A DNA stretch of 64,000 nucleotides from Blautia liquoris (GTDB taxonomy: Bacteria; Bacillota; Clostridia; Lachnospirales; Lachnospiraceae): the NCBI RefSeq assembly GCF_015159595.1, contig NZ_CP063304.1, positions 2,604,001 through 2,668,000 of the forward strand, written 5' to 3'. Below, piece by piece: positions 17,509 to 26,828 of this stretch; the first letter of the stretch is position 1; every line of letters starts with the position of its first letter. The notes below the pieces were generated by a model. The model ran no database searches, was not told where the DNA came from, and saw nothing but the letters and a program-made list of their open reading frames with translations. The position numbers and the translations under genes are program-made.

Positions 17509-20226
17509 CTATTTTACTAACATTTCAATTACATCCATAGATATCTCCTGTTTGGGATCAAATTCTCCAGAATTCATGTATCGATAAATAGATGACAGTA
17601 GTGCTCTTGCTTCAGGATATTGTTGCAAGTTCTGAAGCCCCATAGAAGAGAAAAGCAATTTTCCTTTTCCACAACTCCATTCAATTAGCTGAGCCATCGG
17701 CCGCATGTAGGCATAACTGTCCATTTCTGTGATAATCGCATGCATAACTCGGGGAAGTATCACAGCCCTCTGCGAAGCCATCGCCCACCACTGCCAGTTC
17801 GTATGCGTCTGCGTCGGAAAATCACGGAATATTGGATGCTCAACATCAATTAACTGCCCCATCCCCCCGGATTGTGCGGGGAATGTTCCGACTGACCAAA
17901 AATCAGTTGTAAACTGGGTCTGAATGGACATCGGCATTGCCTCTTTTGTTGCTCTCGGTGAAAGATAAACTTTTCCGCCGGCATTTAGGACCTTTTTAGC
18001 TCTTTCATCAAAGTGTTCTGTTTCATAAATATACTCCGGGCATATCGGATTAACTTTCGGATAAACCCAGACTGGATAAGCGTTCCTGGCCTCATCAATT
18101 TCTACCTGAAGTTCTAACTGAGTAGCTTTATCTATATGTAAAAGGAGGTTGATCCGTCCTGCATCAGTTATTTTCCCCTTTGAACATAAAACTTTATCGA
18201 GTTCTCCACATGTTTGAAAATTATCTCCTGACAGACAAAAACGAATTGGTCCATCGAGATCTGTTTTTCCAAAGTTAGCCACTTGTATTTCTACTTCCAG
18301 CATTTCACCATCTTCATAAGTATATTTCGGAAGCAAAACCAATGGAAGCTGATCACGGAAAAATTTTTGGAATTCCTCCGGCCTGGCGAAAGCAAAAGGT
18401 TTCGGCTCCAAATGTGAATTCATCATACCAACTAAAGCAGTACCCTGACCTGGAAAGTCTTGCAGTCCAAGAAGTGAAATACCAGATAAATTTTTTGTTC
18501 TCATTGCAGCTTCTATTTCTTCACGATAACCAATACGGGATAATTCTCCCGTCGCTTCCACATATTTCTTCCATTCGCCCAGAAGTCCCAGTTCGTCTGC
18601 CCTTTTCTTAATCAACTGATAATTTATGGGTTCACTTACCCCTTTAAACTTATTTAGTTCATCAAAATCAGGTAAAACTTCAAACTGTCCGACCTCAAAT
18701 CCAAACACCGGTTTCTGATAGGTCTTCCGAAGCTTGTCCATCGTTTGATCATAATTTGTCATTGCATTAGGATATTGATTGTTGACATACCCTGCAATTC
18801 GAACTTCATCCTTTCCTTTCTCAGATGTCGCCTGAAAGGTACCTCTCAATGGATAATCCTTTGTGAAGAATATCTGCGACGTATAAAAATCACTGTTGGC
18901 ATCGCATCCAATTGTACCATAATGCGGGTTGGATCCATTTGCATAAAGACGCGTAGCATCCAACTGATGTGCCTGAGAAAGCAGCATATCCATACGAGTA
19001 TGTCCAAGTTCCCCGGTCCACAGTTCGTTTCCGAACGTTAACATCACAAAGGACGGATGATTTGCAAGCATTTGAATCAGCTGTTTCAACTCTAGCTGGT
19101 AATATTCAAAGCTTTCTTCTGACTCAAAGGCATTCCTCGGGTTCCAATGGGAAAGTTCCGGCTGCATCATCATGCCAACTTGATCGGCCGCATCAAATGC
19201 TGCCTGTGGTGGACAATGAGAATGAAATCGCATACAGTTGATTCCATACGACTTAAAAAGCTTTAGTATTTCAATCCACTTGTCAACGCCCATTGGTGGA
19301 TGCCCTGTCTCAGGGAACTCTGCACAATTGGCCTCGCTGCGTAAAAAAATAGTACGTCCATTAAGAGCCAGCCGGCCTTCTTCATTCTCACCAAATTCAC
19401 GTACTCCAAACGTCTGTGTTTTTGTATCTGCTCCTGTAAGTTGTACCGTGAGTATATATAAATTTCCTTCATACTCATCCCAAAGTTGTACATCTTCCAA
19501 TAGCTCAAGATTATCAAAGGCAAGCTTTGTCTTACCTTTTTTCAGTTGTATCTCTGTGCAAAACGTTCTTTTTAATGCTTCGCTTTGAATGTTCAATTTT
19601 CCGCTATAACTTTTCGTTGCAGAAATTTCTATCTTCACATTGATTTTGTTTTTATTTGGATATATAAACACTTTTGACAAAAAAACAGAATTTTCCACAC
19701 GCAGTCTCAAATAGCCGATTACACCATTCCAGTTGGTCTGCGTCTCATCTGTAGCTGCCGACGAATAAACAATATCATCATGAGGAAGCTTTGGGTAACT
19801 ATTATCAGATAAGAGAGTAATTTCATTATTTCCAGTTAATAGCCCTGTCACTTCAAAAACATAGGGGGTACTAATCGTTCCCTGGGTAAAGCATTTCACT
19901 CCTTTTCCGTCCACAAAAAGCCTCAGGCATCTGGCACGTTCTACCTCGAGAAAAACTCTTTTTCCACTTTCCGGAATAAAGTGAATCCTCTTTGTTAATT
20001 TTGCTTGCCCCTCATATGTATACTTCCTTGTAAAGCGTGTAGCAATTGGTGCACCTGAGTCAAGCTTGTCTTTCACATTACCCAAATTTTCATCCGGATG
20101 CCACTGATTTTCACCCTTATCCTTGTGACCAATTCCATTCTCATCCAAAGTTCCTGGAAGTTGTGCTGTCTGATTTGTCCCATCGTCCAATGTAACCTGC
20201 CATTCTCCGCTCAAATCATAATACAA
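17509..20226 (-). CDS. Glycoside hydrolase family 2 protein
   Basis: 905 residues, no signal peptide. A jelly-roll sugar-binding domain opens the protein (residues 1-180), followed by an Ig-like domain and a TIM barrel. The expected acid/base is Glu401 (VMLTFGNELWTG) and the nucleophile Glu511 (KPVFGFEVGQFE), matching the retaining GH2 arrangement. C-terminal beta domains follow, the last resembling a glutamine-amidotransferase-like (ThuA-type) fold seen in some GH2 proteins. The start is a TTG at 20226 with AAAGGGG 8 nt upstream. First gene of the importer operon ending at 14294 and divergent from the AraC regulator at 20535. Substrate cannot be assigned among beta-galactoside, glucuronide or others. 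Confidence 0.88.
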   Translation of the reverse strand: MYYDLSGEWQVTLDDGTNQTAQLPGTLDENGIGHKDKGENQWHPDENLGNVKDKLDSGAPIATRFTRKYTYEGQAKLTKRIHFIPESGKRVFLEVERARCLRLFVDGKGVKCFTQGTISTPYVFEVTGLLTGNNEITLLSDNSYPKLPHDDIVYSSAATDETQTNWNGVIGYLRLRVENSVFLSKVFIYPNKNKINVKIEISATKSYSGKLNIQSEALKRTFCTEIQLKKGKTKLAFDNLELLEDVQLWDEYEGNLYILTVQLTGADTKTQTFGVREFGENEEGRLALNGRTIFLRSEANCAEFPETGHPPMGVDKWIEILKLFKSYGINCMRFHSHCPPQAAFDAADQVGMMMQPELSHWNPRNAFESEESFEYYQLELKQLIQMLANHPSFVMLTFGNELWTGELGHTRMDMLLSQAHQLDATRLYANGSNPHYGTIGCDANSDFYTSQIFFTKDYPLRGTFQATSEKGKDEVRIAGYVNNQYPNAMTNYDQTMDKLRKTYQKPVFGFEVGQFEVLPDFDELNKFKGVSEPINYQLIKKRADELGLLGEWKKYVEATGELSRIGYREEIEAAMRTKNLSGISLLGLQDFPGQGTALVGMMNSHLEPKPFAFARPEEFQKFFRDQLPLVLLPKYTYEDGEMLEVEIQVANFGKTDLDGPIRFCLSGDNFQTCGELDKVLCSKGKITDAGRINLLLHIDKATQLELQVEIDEARNAYPVWVYPKVNPICPEYIYETEHFDERAKKVLNAGGKVYLSPRATKEAMPMSIQTQFTTDFWSVGTFPAQSGGMGQLIDVEHPIFRDFPTQTHTNWQWWAMASQRAVILPRVMHAIITEMDSYAYMRPMAQLIEWSCGKGKLLFSSMGLQNLQQYPEARALLSSIYRYMNSGEFDPKQEISMDVIEMLVK

Positions 20227-20534
20227 AAATATCGCCCCTTTCGTGTGGAAAATATAGTATTTATTTATTAATTATCTATATAGAGTATATAAATTCAGCC
20301 AGTAAATTTGTTATAAAATATTGCCTTATGTTTTCAAAAAATTGCTTTTTTTATATTAATTGTACAATGCAAGAACATAGTCCTTATTTTTTCATACCCA
20401 CCATACATCATCATTTCATTTTCGTAGTCTATATAGTTGTAACTCTTGCTTTATTTTTGGAAGGTTTTATAATAATATAATACAATGTGTCAGCATCTAC
20501 ATTGCTAAAAGTTCCTGTTAGGAGGAGAGATTTT
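20227..20534. other. Divergent promoter region, GH2 operon / AraC regulator
   Basis: 308 nt, very AT-rich. On the plus strand TTGCTT (20446-20451), 16 nt, TATAAT (20468-20473) is a plausible promoter for the AraC gene, about 60 nt ahead of its start. No clear minus-strand promoter was found for the GH2 operon, consistent with an activator-dependent one. No ORF seen. Confidence 0.5.
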
Positions 20535-21389
20535 ATGCATATCAAAGAAACCGGAGTTCTATCAGAATCCCTAATATATTTCCATATGGCAAGCCCAACC
20601 GCACCACTACTATATTTCTATCCGGCTTGCATCGGCCATTATTTTTGTAATGGGTGCTATTCACTCTCGAGAACAAATTATAATAGTTTTCTATTTTTAT
20701 ATGTAATAAAAGGAAATGGATTTATAAAAACGCAGGGACAAAAGCACACTTTGGCACAAGGAAACCTTGGATTAATCGACTGCTATGAACCTCACCAATA
20801 CTATACAGAACATGGTTGGGAAATTCTTTGGATGCACTTTGATGGACCTCTTGCACGCCGTTATTTTGATGAAATTATGAAAGATCATGCACCTGTGTTT
20901 CACGGAAATGCAGCAATAAATGCGAAACATGAATTGGAGGTTATATATAGATGTTTTGATGAGGGAAAATCATCTATTGACGAATCTGAACTCTCCTATC
21001 ACATTGTGAAACTTATTACCCCTCTATTGAATCATAAAGAATTTTCAGAAACCCCTGCAAAGGAAAGCCCAATAAAAGACACTCTCCATTACATATCCCA
21101 GAATATAGACAGTGAACTTTCTGTCAGTATGTTAGCAGAAAGAATATATCTGAGCAAATATCATTTTATACGTATTTTCAAGAAAGAAACAGGTTATACC
21201 CCTCACGAATATATTTTGATGTGTCGTGTAAACGCTGCCGCCTATGCACTGAAATCTACATCGTTAAGTGCTAAAGATATTGCCCTACAATATGGATTCT
21301 CCAGTGAAAGCAGTTTCAGCACAACATTTAAGAAACGTCTGGGGGCCTCTCCGCGAAGCTATCGACTTTCTGAAAATGATAATTCTTGA
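20535..21389 (+). CDS. AraC-family transcriptional regulator
   Basis: 284 residues from the ATG at 20535, preceded by AGGAGGAGAG with a 5-nt gap; the open frame extends upstream but has no comparable site. The N-terminal half is a cupin-type ligand-binding domain (FLYVIKGNGFIKTQGQKHTL and GNLGLIDCYEPHQYY). The C-terminal 100 residues hold two helix-turn-helix motifs (LSVSMLAERIYLSKYHFIRIFKK and KDIALQYGFSSESSFSTTFKK). It is transcribed divergently from the GH2/importer operon and is its probable activator, responding to a sugar in the cytoplasm. Confidence 0.92.
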   Translation: MHIKETGVLSESLIYFHMASPTAPLLYFYPACIGHYFCNGCYSLSRTNYNSFLFLYVIKGNGFIKTQGQKHTLAQGNLGLIDCYEPHQYYTEHGWEILWMHFDGPLARRYFDEIMKDHAPVFHGNAAINAKHELEVIYRCFDEGKSSIDESELSYHIVKLITPLLNHKEFSETPAKESPIKDTLHYISQNIDSELSVSMLAERIYLSKYHFIRIFKKETGYTPHEYILMCRVNAAAYALKSTSLSAKDIALQYGFSSESSFSTTFKKRLGASPRSYRLSENDNS

Positions 21390-21457
21390 GTCCGAATTAA
21401 CCCATACATAATCTGTGACATCTCAAGCATCCCCTAGAATTTTGGGGACCAGATTAC

Positions 21458-21473
21458 TTGTCTCAAAGGACAA
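21458..21473. promoter_or_regulatory. Inverted repeat upstream of AraC gene
   Basis: TTGTC-N6-GACAA, about 47 nt before the 21520 start. A CCCC/GGGG dyad sits just upstream (21431-21447) without a T-run. Could be an autoregulatory operator; unproven. Confidence 0.3.
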
Positions 21474-21519
21474 ACTATGCTACTGTTAGCATATCCATCT
21501 ACATGAAAGGAACTTCTTA

Positions 21520-22359
21520 ATGGCTGCCTATCCACTTGATCGTATTCATATCGATCATGTTTTTCGTAATCAACCTTATAAAATGCGTGAAGCTCATCAA
21601 CACGCACGCTACGAACTCTACTATTTAGCAGATATCAGCAGCATGGGAACCGTGACGATTGCAGACAAAACATACCCGCTGACCAAGAACTGCCTGGTAT
21701 TGATCGATCAGCATACTCTTCACCGGAATGATCTAAGTCAGACAGCCCACCATGAACGTTATCTGTTGGAACTGGATCCTGATATTTTTGATAGTGACAG
21801 TGATAAGTTAGTTCATGTTCCAATTGCTTTATTTTTCAAACAGCATACAGGTGTTCATCAGCTTGACTCTAGTACTTTACTACAAGTGGAACAAGTCTTG
21901 CTTTCTATCTATGATGAGTCTCTTTTTAATGAAAATTATTTCGAAGATTTGGTTCGGCTGCGTGTACTGGAAATTATCCTACTGCTAAACCGTTTCTTTG
22001 AAAAACAGACCCTGACAAATGGTAAATTCTCTATGGCACAAAAGCAAACGATCGTGCCAGTCGTTAAATATATCAATGAACATTTTAGCGAAGATCTTTC
22101 TTTAACACACCTGGCAGAACAGTTCTATTTAAGCAAAGCCTATCTTGCGCGTGCTTTTAGAGCCGGAACCGGGCAAACCCTTCATGCGTATCTAAACGAT
22201 TGTCGTCTCAAACATGCTCAACGGCTTTTATTGCTATACCCCAGTTATACGATTGATGAGGTTGCAGAACTTTGTGGTTTTCATAGTACTTCTTATTTTA
22301 TCAAACAATTTCGTCTACATACCGAAATGACTCCTGTCCAATTTCGCAAAACTTATTAG
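21520..22359 (+). CDS. AraC-family transcriptional regulator
   Basis: 279 residues. Cupin-like N-terminal domain with HQHARYELYYLADISSMGTVTI (residues 27-48) and LVLIDQHTLHRND. C-terminal AraC/XylS domain from about 180 (LSLTHLAEQFYLSKAYLARAFR and IDEVAELCGFHSTSYFIKQFR). The ATG follows AAAGGAA. It converges on the Gfo/Idh dehydrogenase at 22403, sharing a bidirectional terminator. No permease or hydrolase is adjacent, so the target may be the dehydrogenase or a distant locus. The codon style reads somewhat different from flanking genes (by eye only). Confidence 0.9.
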   Translation: MAAYPLDRIHIDHVFRNQPYKMREAHQHARYELYYLADISSMGTVTIADKTYPLTKNCLVLIDQHTLHRNDLSQTAHHERYLLELDPDIFDSDSDKLVHVPIALFFKQHTGVHQLDSSTLLQVEQVLLSIYDESLFNENYFEDLVRLRVLEIILLLNRFFEKQTLTNGKFSMAQKQTIVPVVKYINEHFSEDLSLTHLAEQFYLSKAYLARAFRAGTGQTLHAYLNDCRLKHAQRLLLLYPSYTIDEVAELCGFHSTSYFIKQFRLHTEMTPVQFRKTY

Positions 22360-22360
22360 A

Positions 22361-22404
22361 AAAGAGGAGGGATGTCGCAAATGCGACACCCCTCCTCTTT
22401 TTTT
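22361..22404. terminator. Bidirectional terminator between convergent genes
   Basis: Stem AAAGAGGAGGG plus TGTCGCA pairs with TGCGACA plus CCCTCCTCTTT, separated by a 2-nt loop and one bulge. A T-run follows on the plus strand (22398-22404) and an A-run precedes it for the minus strand. It serves the AraC gene (+) and the dehydrogenase gene (-), whose stop codon it touches. Confidence 0.9.
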
Positions 22405-23686
22405 ATAAATGAATCAAGTCCGAAATAGAAACTGTCTGGCCAGAAGCGATCGAGTGATTGGCTGCAATCCCTGTCATGATAGACATCACACCATCGATGT
22501 GTGAAGCCGCACGATGAAACTCATCATAGACAGGTTTACCAAATAAATCGTTGAGTAAGACAGGATCTCCACCGCCATGGCCTCCTTCCTTTTCTTCAAT
22601 TTCAACTTCGTATGGTTTTCCAAACATTGGGAAGACTGTGATAGTTTTTCCAGTCAACGCCCCTTCTTCACCACGTTCTCCACCGGCATTGATGTATGAT
22701 TGTTCCACTACTTTCATTTCTATACGTCCCTTACTTCCATTGAAGACAACATTGAAACCCTCCCACGGCATATAGGCATTTAGTGAATAGGTCATAATCA
22801 CACCATTATGATAATGAACCAGGGCTCCCATCGTATCTTCAATCGATATGTCATCGGAAAAGACGTTGCGGTCACGAATATAGCCGCTGTCGGCTTCAGC
22901 ATCTAAATATAATGCCTTCAATTTTTCATTTCCTTCCAGATCAATGGCAAAAGGATCCTTTTTCATATTTGGATCACCGTGATATCGATAACTGAAATGA
23001 TCGATCCCGCGTTTTTCGGCATTTTTCATGCCGTAAAAATTCAAACTTCCTAAAGCAGTCACAGTCTCAGGATAGGTATTCAGCCAAAAGTTCACTAAAT
23101 CAAAGTGATGAGTCGCTTTGTGTACTAAAAGGCCGCCACTATTGTACTTATTCCGATGCCACCGGCGGAAATAATCCGCTCCGTGTTTGGTATTCAATAA
23201 CCATTCAAAATGGACGGAAAAGACATCACCGATCACCCCATCACGGATCAGTTCACGCAGTTTCGTATTATGGGGCGCATAGCGATAATTAAAGGTCACG
23301 CGAAGGCTGCGTCCTGTTCGTTTCTGACAATCCACAATTGCCTGGGCTTTTTTCTCATCGATCGTCATTGGTTTTTCAGTGATGACATCATATCCTTTAT
23401 CCATCGCACGAATTATATATTGATCGTGGACACGGTCAACTGTAGTTACGATCACCACATCAGGATGTGTCTCGTCTAACATCTTATCAAAATCAGTATA
23501 AAAGTACGTTGGAACTTTGACATGCCCGTATTTTTCTGAAATGATCTTGTTGGCATAATCCATGCGTGTTTGCGAAACATCACAAAATCCCACCAATTCA
23601 CTGGTTTCCTGATATGTGCCGGCAATGGCTTCATAATAAAAGCCTGCTCTGCCTCCAGTTCCTACTTGTGCATACTTTTTTTTCAT
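22403..23686 (-). CDS. Gfo/Idh/MocA family NAD(P)-dependent oxidoreductase
   Basis: 427 residues, longer than the other two family members in this window. Dinucleotide-binding loop GTGGRAG (9-15), EKP at 104-106 (VITEKPMTID), and a catalytic segment GGLLVHKATHHFDLVNFW. A GGHGGGD segment near the C-terminus is characteristic of a subgroup that acts on glycosyl or polyol substrates, but no substrate can be named. AAGGAG lies upstream of the ATG. Monocistronic by layout: it converges on the AraC regulator at 21520 and is separated by 198 nt from the upstream hydrolase gene. Confidence 0.9.
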   Translation of the reverse strand: MKKKYAQVGTGGRAGFYYEAIAGTYQETSELVGFCDVSQTRMDYANKIISEKYGHVKVPTYFYTDFDKMLDETHPDVVIVTTVDRVHDQYIIRAMDKGYDVITEKPMTIDEKKAQAIVDCQKRTGRSLRVTFNYRYAPHNTKLRELIRDGVIGDVFSVHFEWLLNTKHGADYFRRWHRNKYNSGGLLVHKATHHFDLVNFWLNTYPETVTALGSLNFYGMKNAEKRGIDHFSYRYHGDPNMKKDPFAIDLEGNEKLKALYLDAEADSGYIRDRNVFSDDISIEDTMGALVHYHNGVIMTYSLNAYMPWEGFNVVFNGSKGRIEMKVVEQSYINAGGERGEEGALTGKTITVFPMFGKPYEVEIEEKEGGHGGGDPVLLNDLFGKPVYDEFHRAASHIDGVMSIMTGIAANHSIASGQTVSISDLIHL

Positions 23687-23884
23687 TGATTGTTTTCTCC
23701 TTTCTGAAAACTCTTTATCTATAGAATAACAGTATATTTCTGAAAGAAAAGAGACTTTGCCAAAGTTGAAACTATACCCCTAAAACTTGGGTTGTTTTGT
23801 AACTATAGTGACTTGATCTTTGTGCTTTTAACCGACGTATTGCTGTCAGTATTATTGTTGAACTCCTGTTTTTTTATAGATATA

Positions 23885-24973
23885 TCAAATTTTCAAAAGG
23901 TCTGCCTCTCTTGACAATCGCTTAATAATATCAATCTCTTTTGGATCATAGGGTCGACCATTGATCCGGTACAAATCATGAAACCATTTGGTGAAATCAT
24001 AGTCATTTGGCTCTCCACGATAATACGACTCCCAGGTTCCTTCCCACGGTTCATAAGTCTGATATTTCCCTGCAACAAATCCCCAGTTAAAGCAGCCAAT
24101 TTTCTCGACAAAAAATAGTGGGAACATTTCCTGGACTGTGTTGTGTTTTACTCTGCCGAGCCATTCGGTACATATAATTGGCCGACCCAACTTTTTTAGT
24201 TTAGAGATAATTTCTACATTCTCAATATAGTTTCCGTAATTGTGATAAGAAATTATATCCGATTCATCAAGGACAAACTGCTCTACCTCGCAGAGTGTTT
24301 GATCCAAATTGCTGTTGATTCTCCAAACTCCCGAAGTAATTGGCTGCATTGGATTGATTTCTCTGGCAATTTCAAAAAACTTCTTCAAGTGAGGTTTGGT
24401 CAGTTCCTCCCTTTTGGCATTACCTGGCTCATTGTAAAGATCCCAGATAACAACACGTGGGTCGGTCTTATACTTATCAATAATTTCTGCAACCCATTTG
24501 TAAATATCATTCGCCAACTCCGGCTCATCCAACAGACTATACCCTGACTCCTTGTTTAAAGAGCTGTGTTGTGAGTTTTTTCTTCCCCCATGATACCCGA
24601 TATCAAAATGTTGCACTCCACTGTGAAGATGACTATTCGGATCCTTATAAGGCAACATGCAGTCGTTACCGAACACCAACATCACTCTTATACCATACTG
24701 ATAGGCCATATCAAGATACTGATCCAGTCTTTCCATAAATCCGTCGTGATCTTCTTTCCAGATAATATATTCGAGAATCAGCCTGACTGCATTAAAACCG
24801 GTACTAGCCGCCAGCTTCAACTCACGGTCAGCAGTCTTAAGTCGTTCCTTAAATCCCAGTTCCTGCCACTGATCGATCCGGTTTGCGCAATCGCTCCCCA
24901 TAAAATTACAACCTCTCAGCCAGTTTTCTCTTTTGTACCAATCCCATATTCGCTCTTTCGACCACTTTTTCAT
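23885..24973 (-). CDS. Glycoside hydrolase, clan GH-A (cellulase/mannanase-like)
   Basis: 362 residues, no signal peptide. The TIM-barrel fold of clan GH-A is recognisable: RGCNFMGSD near the start, then VVIWDLYNEPGNAK with acid/base Glu182, and RPIICTEWLGR with nucleophile Glu270. This resembles GH5-like enzymes, often annotated as beta-xylanase or mannanase, but the family is not certain from sequence alone. Being cytoplasmic, it probably trims imported oligosaccharides. Its ATG overlaps the upstream permease stop by 4 nt, and AGGAG lies inside that gene, so it is the last gene of the importer operon 24970-28591. Confidence 0.85.
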   Translation of the reverse strand: MKKWSKERIWDWYKRENWLRGCNFMGSDCANRIDQWQELGFKERLKTADRELKLAASTGFNAVRLILEYIIWKEDHDGFMERLDQYLDMAYQYGIRVMLVFGNDCMLPYKDPNSHLHSGVQHFDIGYHGGRKNSQHSSLNKESGYSLLDEPELANDIYKWVAEIIDKYKTDPRVVIWDLYNEPGNAKREELTKPHLKKFFEIAREINPMQPITSGVWRINSNLDQTLCEVEQFVLDESDIISYHNYGNYIENVEIISKLKKLGRPIICTEWLGRVKHNTVQEMFPLFFVEKIGCFNWGFVAGKYQTYEPWEGTWESYYRGEPNDYDFTKWFHDLYRINGRPYDPKEIDIIKRLSREADLLKI

Positions 24974-25866
24974 CCTTTTACTCCTCCCAGGGTTATACCT
25001 TTAACAAAATATTTTTGTAGGAATGGATATACACAAAGAATTGGTATGATGGCTACAATAATCTGAGCACATTTGATGGATTCATTGGAGAGTAGATCTA
25101 GTAATCCATAATCATCACCACTCATTTGAGTGATATCCATTTTTAAAATCAAGTTACGAAGATATGTCTGTAATGGAAACATCTTCGGAGAACGCATATA
25201 TATCATACCATCAAACCAAGCATTCCAATGATTGACCATACAAAATAAAGATACTGTCGCAAGAGCTGGTTTGGATAATGGAATATATATTTTTAGTAAT
25301 GTAAAAAAATGTCCGGCACCGTCGATTGCCGACGCTTCCTCCATTTCCACTGGTATCTGTCTAAAAAAGCTAATCATCAAAACTAAATTAAATACAGGTA
25401 CTGCACCTGGAAGAATTAGCGCCCAAATTGAATTGCGAAGGCCAACCTGGCTAACCAACATATAGGTTGGTATCAAACCACCATTAACTAGCATTGTAAT
25501 AAAGAAAAACCAAGTGTAGATACTTCTCCCTTTCATCTTATCATTACTTTTTGACAGCGGATAAGCGGCTAAAATAATCAAACTCATATTTACAATCAAA
25601 CCCAAAATTGTCCGCACAATTGCTATACCAAAAGCACGCCAAAAAGCAGCATTTTTAATCAAGTATCGATATGCATTCAGATTGAATCCTTTGGGCCAAA
25701 ATACAATCTGTCCAGCTTGTACGAATACCTTATCACTTAAGGACACTGCCACTACGTAGACAAACGGCAAGAAACAGGATAACGTCAGGAAAAGTAAGAT
25801 TATAATATTACACACTTGAAAAACTTTGTATGATACGGATGCTTTTATCGTGTTTTTCTTTTTCAA
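24970..25866 (-). CDS. Sugar ABC transporter permease (LplC type)
   Basis: 298 residues if translation starts at TTG 25866, which has AGGAGG 6 nt upstream; the upstream TTG at 25884 overlaps the previous stop and lacks a site. About six membrane segments; EAA loop MEEASAIDGAGHFFTLLKIYIPLSKP; C-terminus FLQKYFVKGITLGGVKG. Pairs with the LplB-type protein at 25881-26828. Same family as 4667-5566 but clearly divergent from it, so the two importers probably have different ligands. Overlaps the following hydrolase gene by 4 nt. Confidence 0.92.
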   Translation of the reverse strand: MKKKNTIKASVSYKVFQVCNIIILLFLTLSCFLPFVYVVAVSLSDKVFVQAGQIVFWPKGFNLNAYRYLIKNAAFWRAFGIAIVRTILGLIVNMSLIILAAYPLSKSNDKMKGRSIYTWFFFITMLVNGGLIPTYMLVSQVGLRNSIWALILPGAVPVFNLVLMISFFRQIPVEMEEASAIDGAGHFFTLLKIYIPLSKPALATVSLFCMVNHWNAWFDGMIYMRSPKMFPLQTYLRNLILKMDITQMSGDDYGLLDLLSNESIKCAQIIVAIIPILCVYPFLQKYFVKGITLGGVKG

Positions 25867-25880
25867 CTCAAACCTCCTGA

Positions 25881-26828
25881 TCAAAACAATTTATAGTTAA
25901 AGCACTTGTCAGCTACAAGATAAGAGACCGAAATAAATATTGTCGAGATGATCGACTTAAACAATCCTGCTGCAGCTGCCGGCCCAAACTGAGAAGTTTC
26001 CAGTCCCATACGATAGATTAAGGTATCCAGTATATCACCTGTCTCATAAACAGCAGGACTGTACATATTAAAAATCTGATCAAAGCCGGCATTAAGTACA
26101 TTTCCCATGCTCAATACAGTCATCAAAACTATAATTGTCCGCATTCCAGGCAAAGTTATATGCCAAATCTGTTTAAAGTGACCCGCACCGTCAATAGAAG
26201 CTGCCTCATATAAGCTAGGATCAATTGAAGTAATTGTTGCCAGATAGACAATGGTTCCGTATCCAAAGTTCTTCCAGACATCTGAAACAACCATCGTTCC
26301 CCGAAAGTAACTATTATCACCAAGAAAAAAAGGGGGATTCATATGTAATATCTGGAACATTTTTCCAACAATTCCTGTTGATGGTGCCAGAATATCAATT
26401 AGCACAGCACTTAAAATAATCCACGACAAAAAATGCGGAAAATAAATGACTGTCTGAACCATCTTTTTAAACTTTAAACTCTTCAGCTCATTGAGCAGCA
26501 GTGCTACCACAATCGGTACCACTAGACCGAGAATGATTTTCCAGAAAGCAATGATGATGGTATTCGTCAGAACATTTTTACTATTCGGCAAAGACATTAA
26601 CAGTCTGAAATTATTCAGACCAACCCAGTCTTGATCACCAAACAGACCTTTAGCCGGTACAAAATCCTGAAAAGCTATGACAATTCCAGCCATAGGAATG
26701 TAAGAGAATATCAATACCACGATGACTGCCGGAAGTAACATCAGATGAAGTGGTATCTCTCTTTTCTTAATCGTAAACGCATGTCTTTTTTCCTTTTGCA
26801 TTATTCTGTTTTGTTCTCTTGATACCAT
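25881..26828 (-). CDS. Sugar ABC transporter permease (LplB type)
   Basis: 315 residues from ATG 26828. AAGGAGG sits 7 nt upstream, inside the last codons of the binding-protein gene, so the genes overlap by 28 nt. A second possible start (ATG 26801, in a TAATG overlap with the upstream stop) would give 306 residues. Membrane segments begin at LHLMLLPAVIVVLIFSYIPM; EAA loop YEAASIDGAGHFKQIWHITLPG. Forms the channel with the 24970-25866 permease. Confidence 0.9.
   Translation of the reverse strand: MVSREQNRIMQKEKRHAFTIKKREIPLHLMLLPAVIVVLIFSYIPMAGIVIAFQDFVPAKGLFGDQDWVGLNNFRLLMSLPNSKNVLTNTIIIAFWKIILGLVVPIVVALLLNELKSLKFKKMVQTVIYFPHFLSWIILSAVLIDILAPSTGIVGKMFQILHMNPPFFLGDNSYFRGTMVVSDVWKNFGYGTIVYLATITSIDPSLYEAASIDGAGHFKQIWHITLPGMRTIIVLMTVLSMGNVLNAGFDQIFNMYSPAVYETGDILDTLIYRMGLETSQFGPAAAAGLFKSIISTIFISVSYLVADKCFNYKLF

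Noticed and set aside
21431-21447. Terminator for the AraC gene at 20535-21389
   Set aside because: CCCC/GGGG stem of only four pairs with no T-run on either side.
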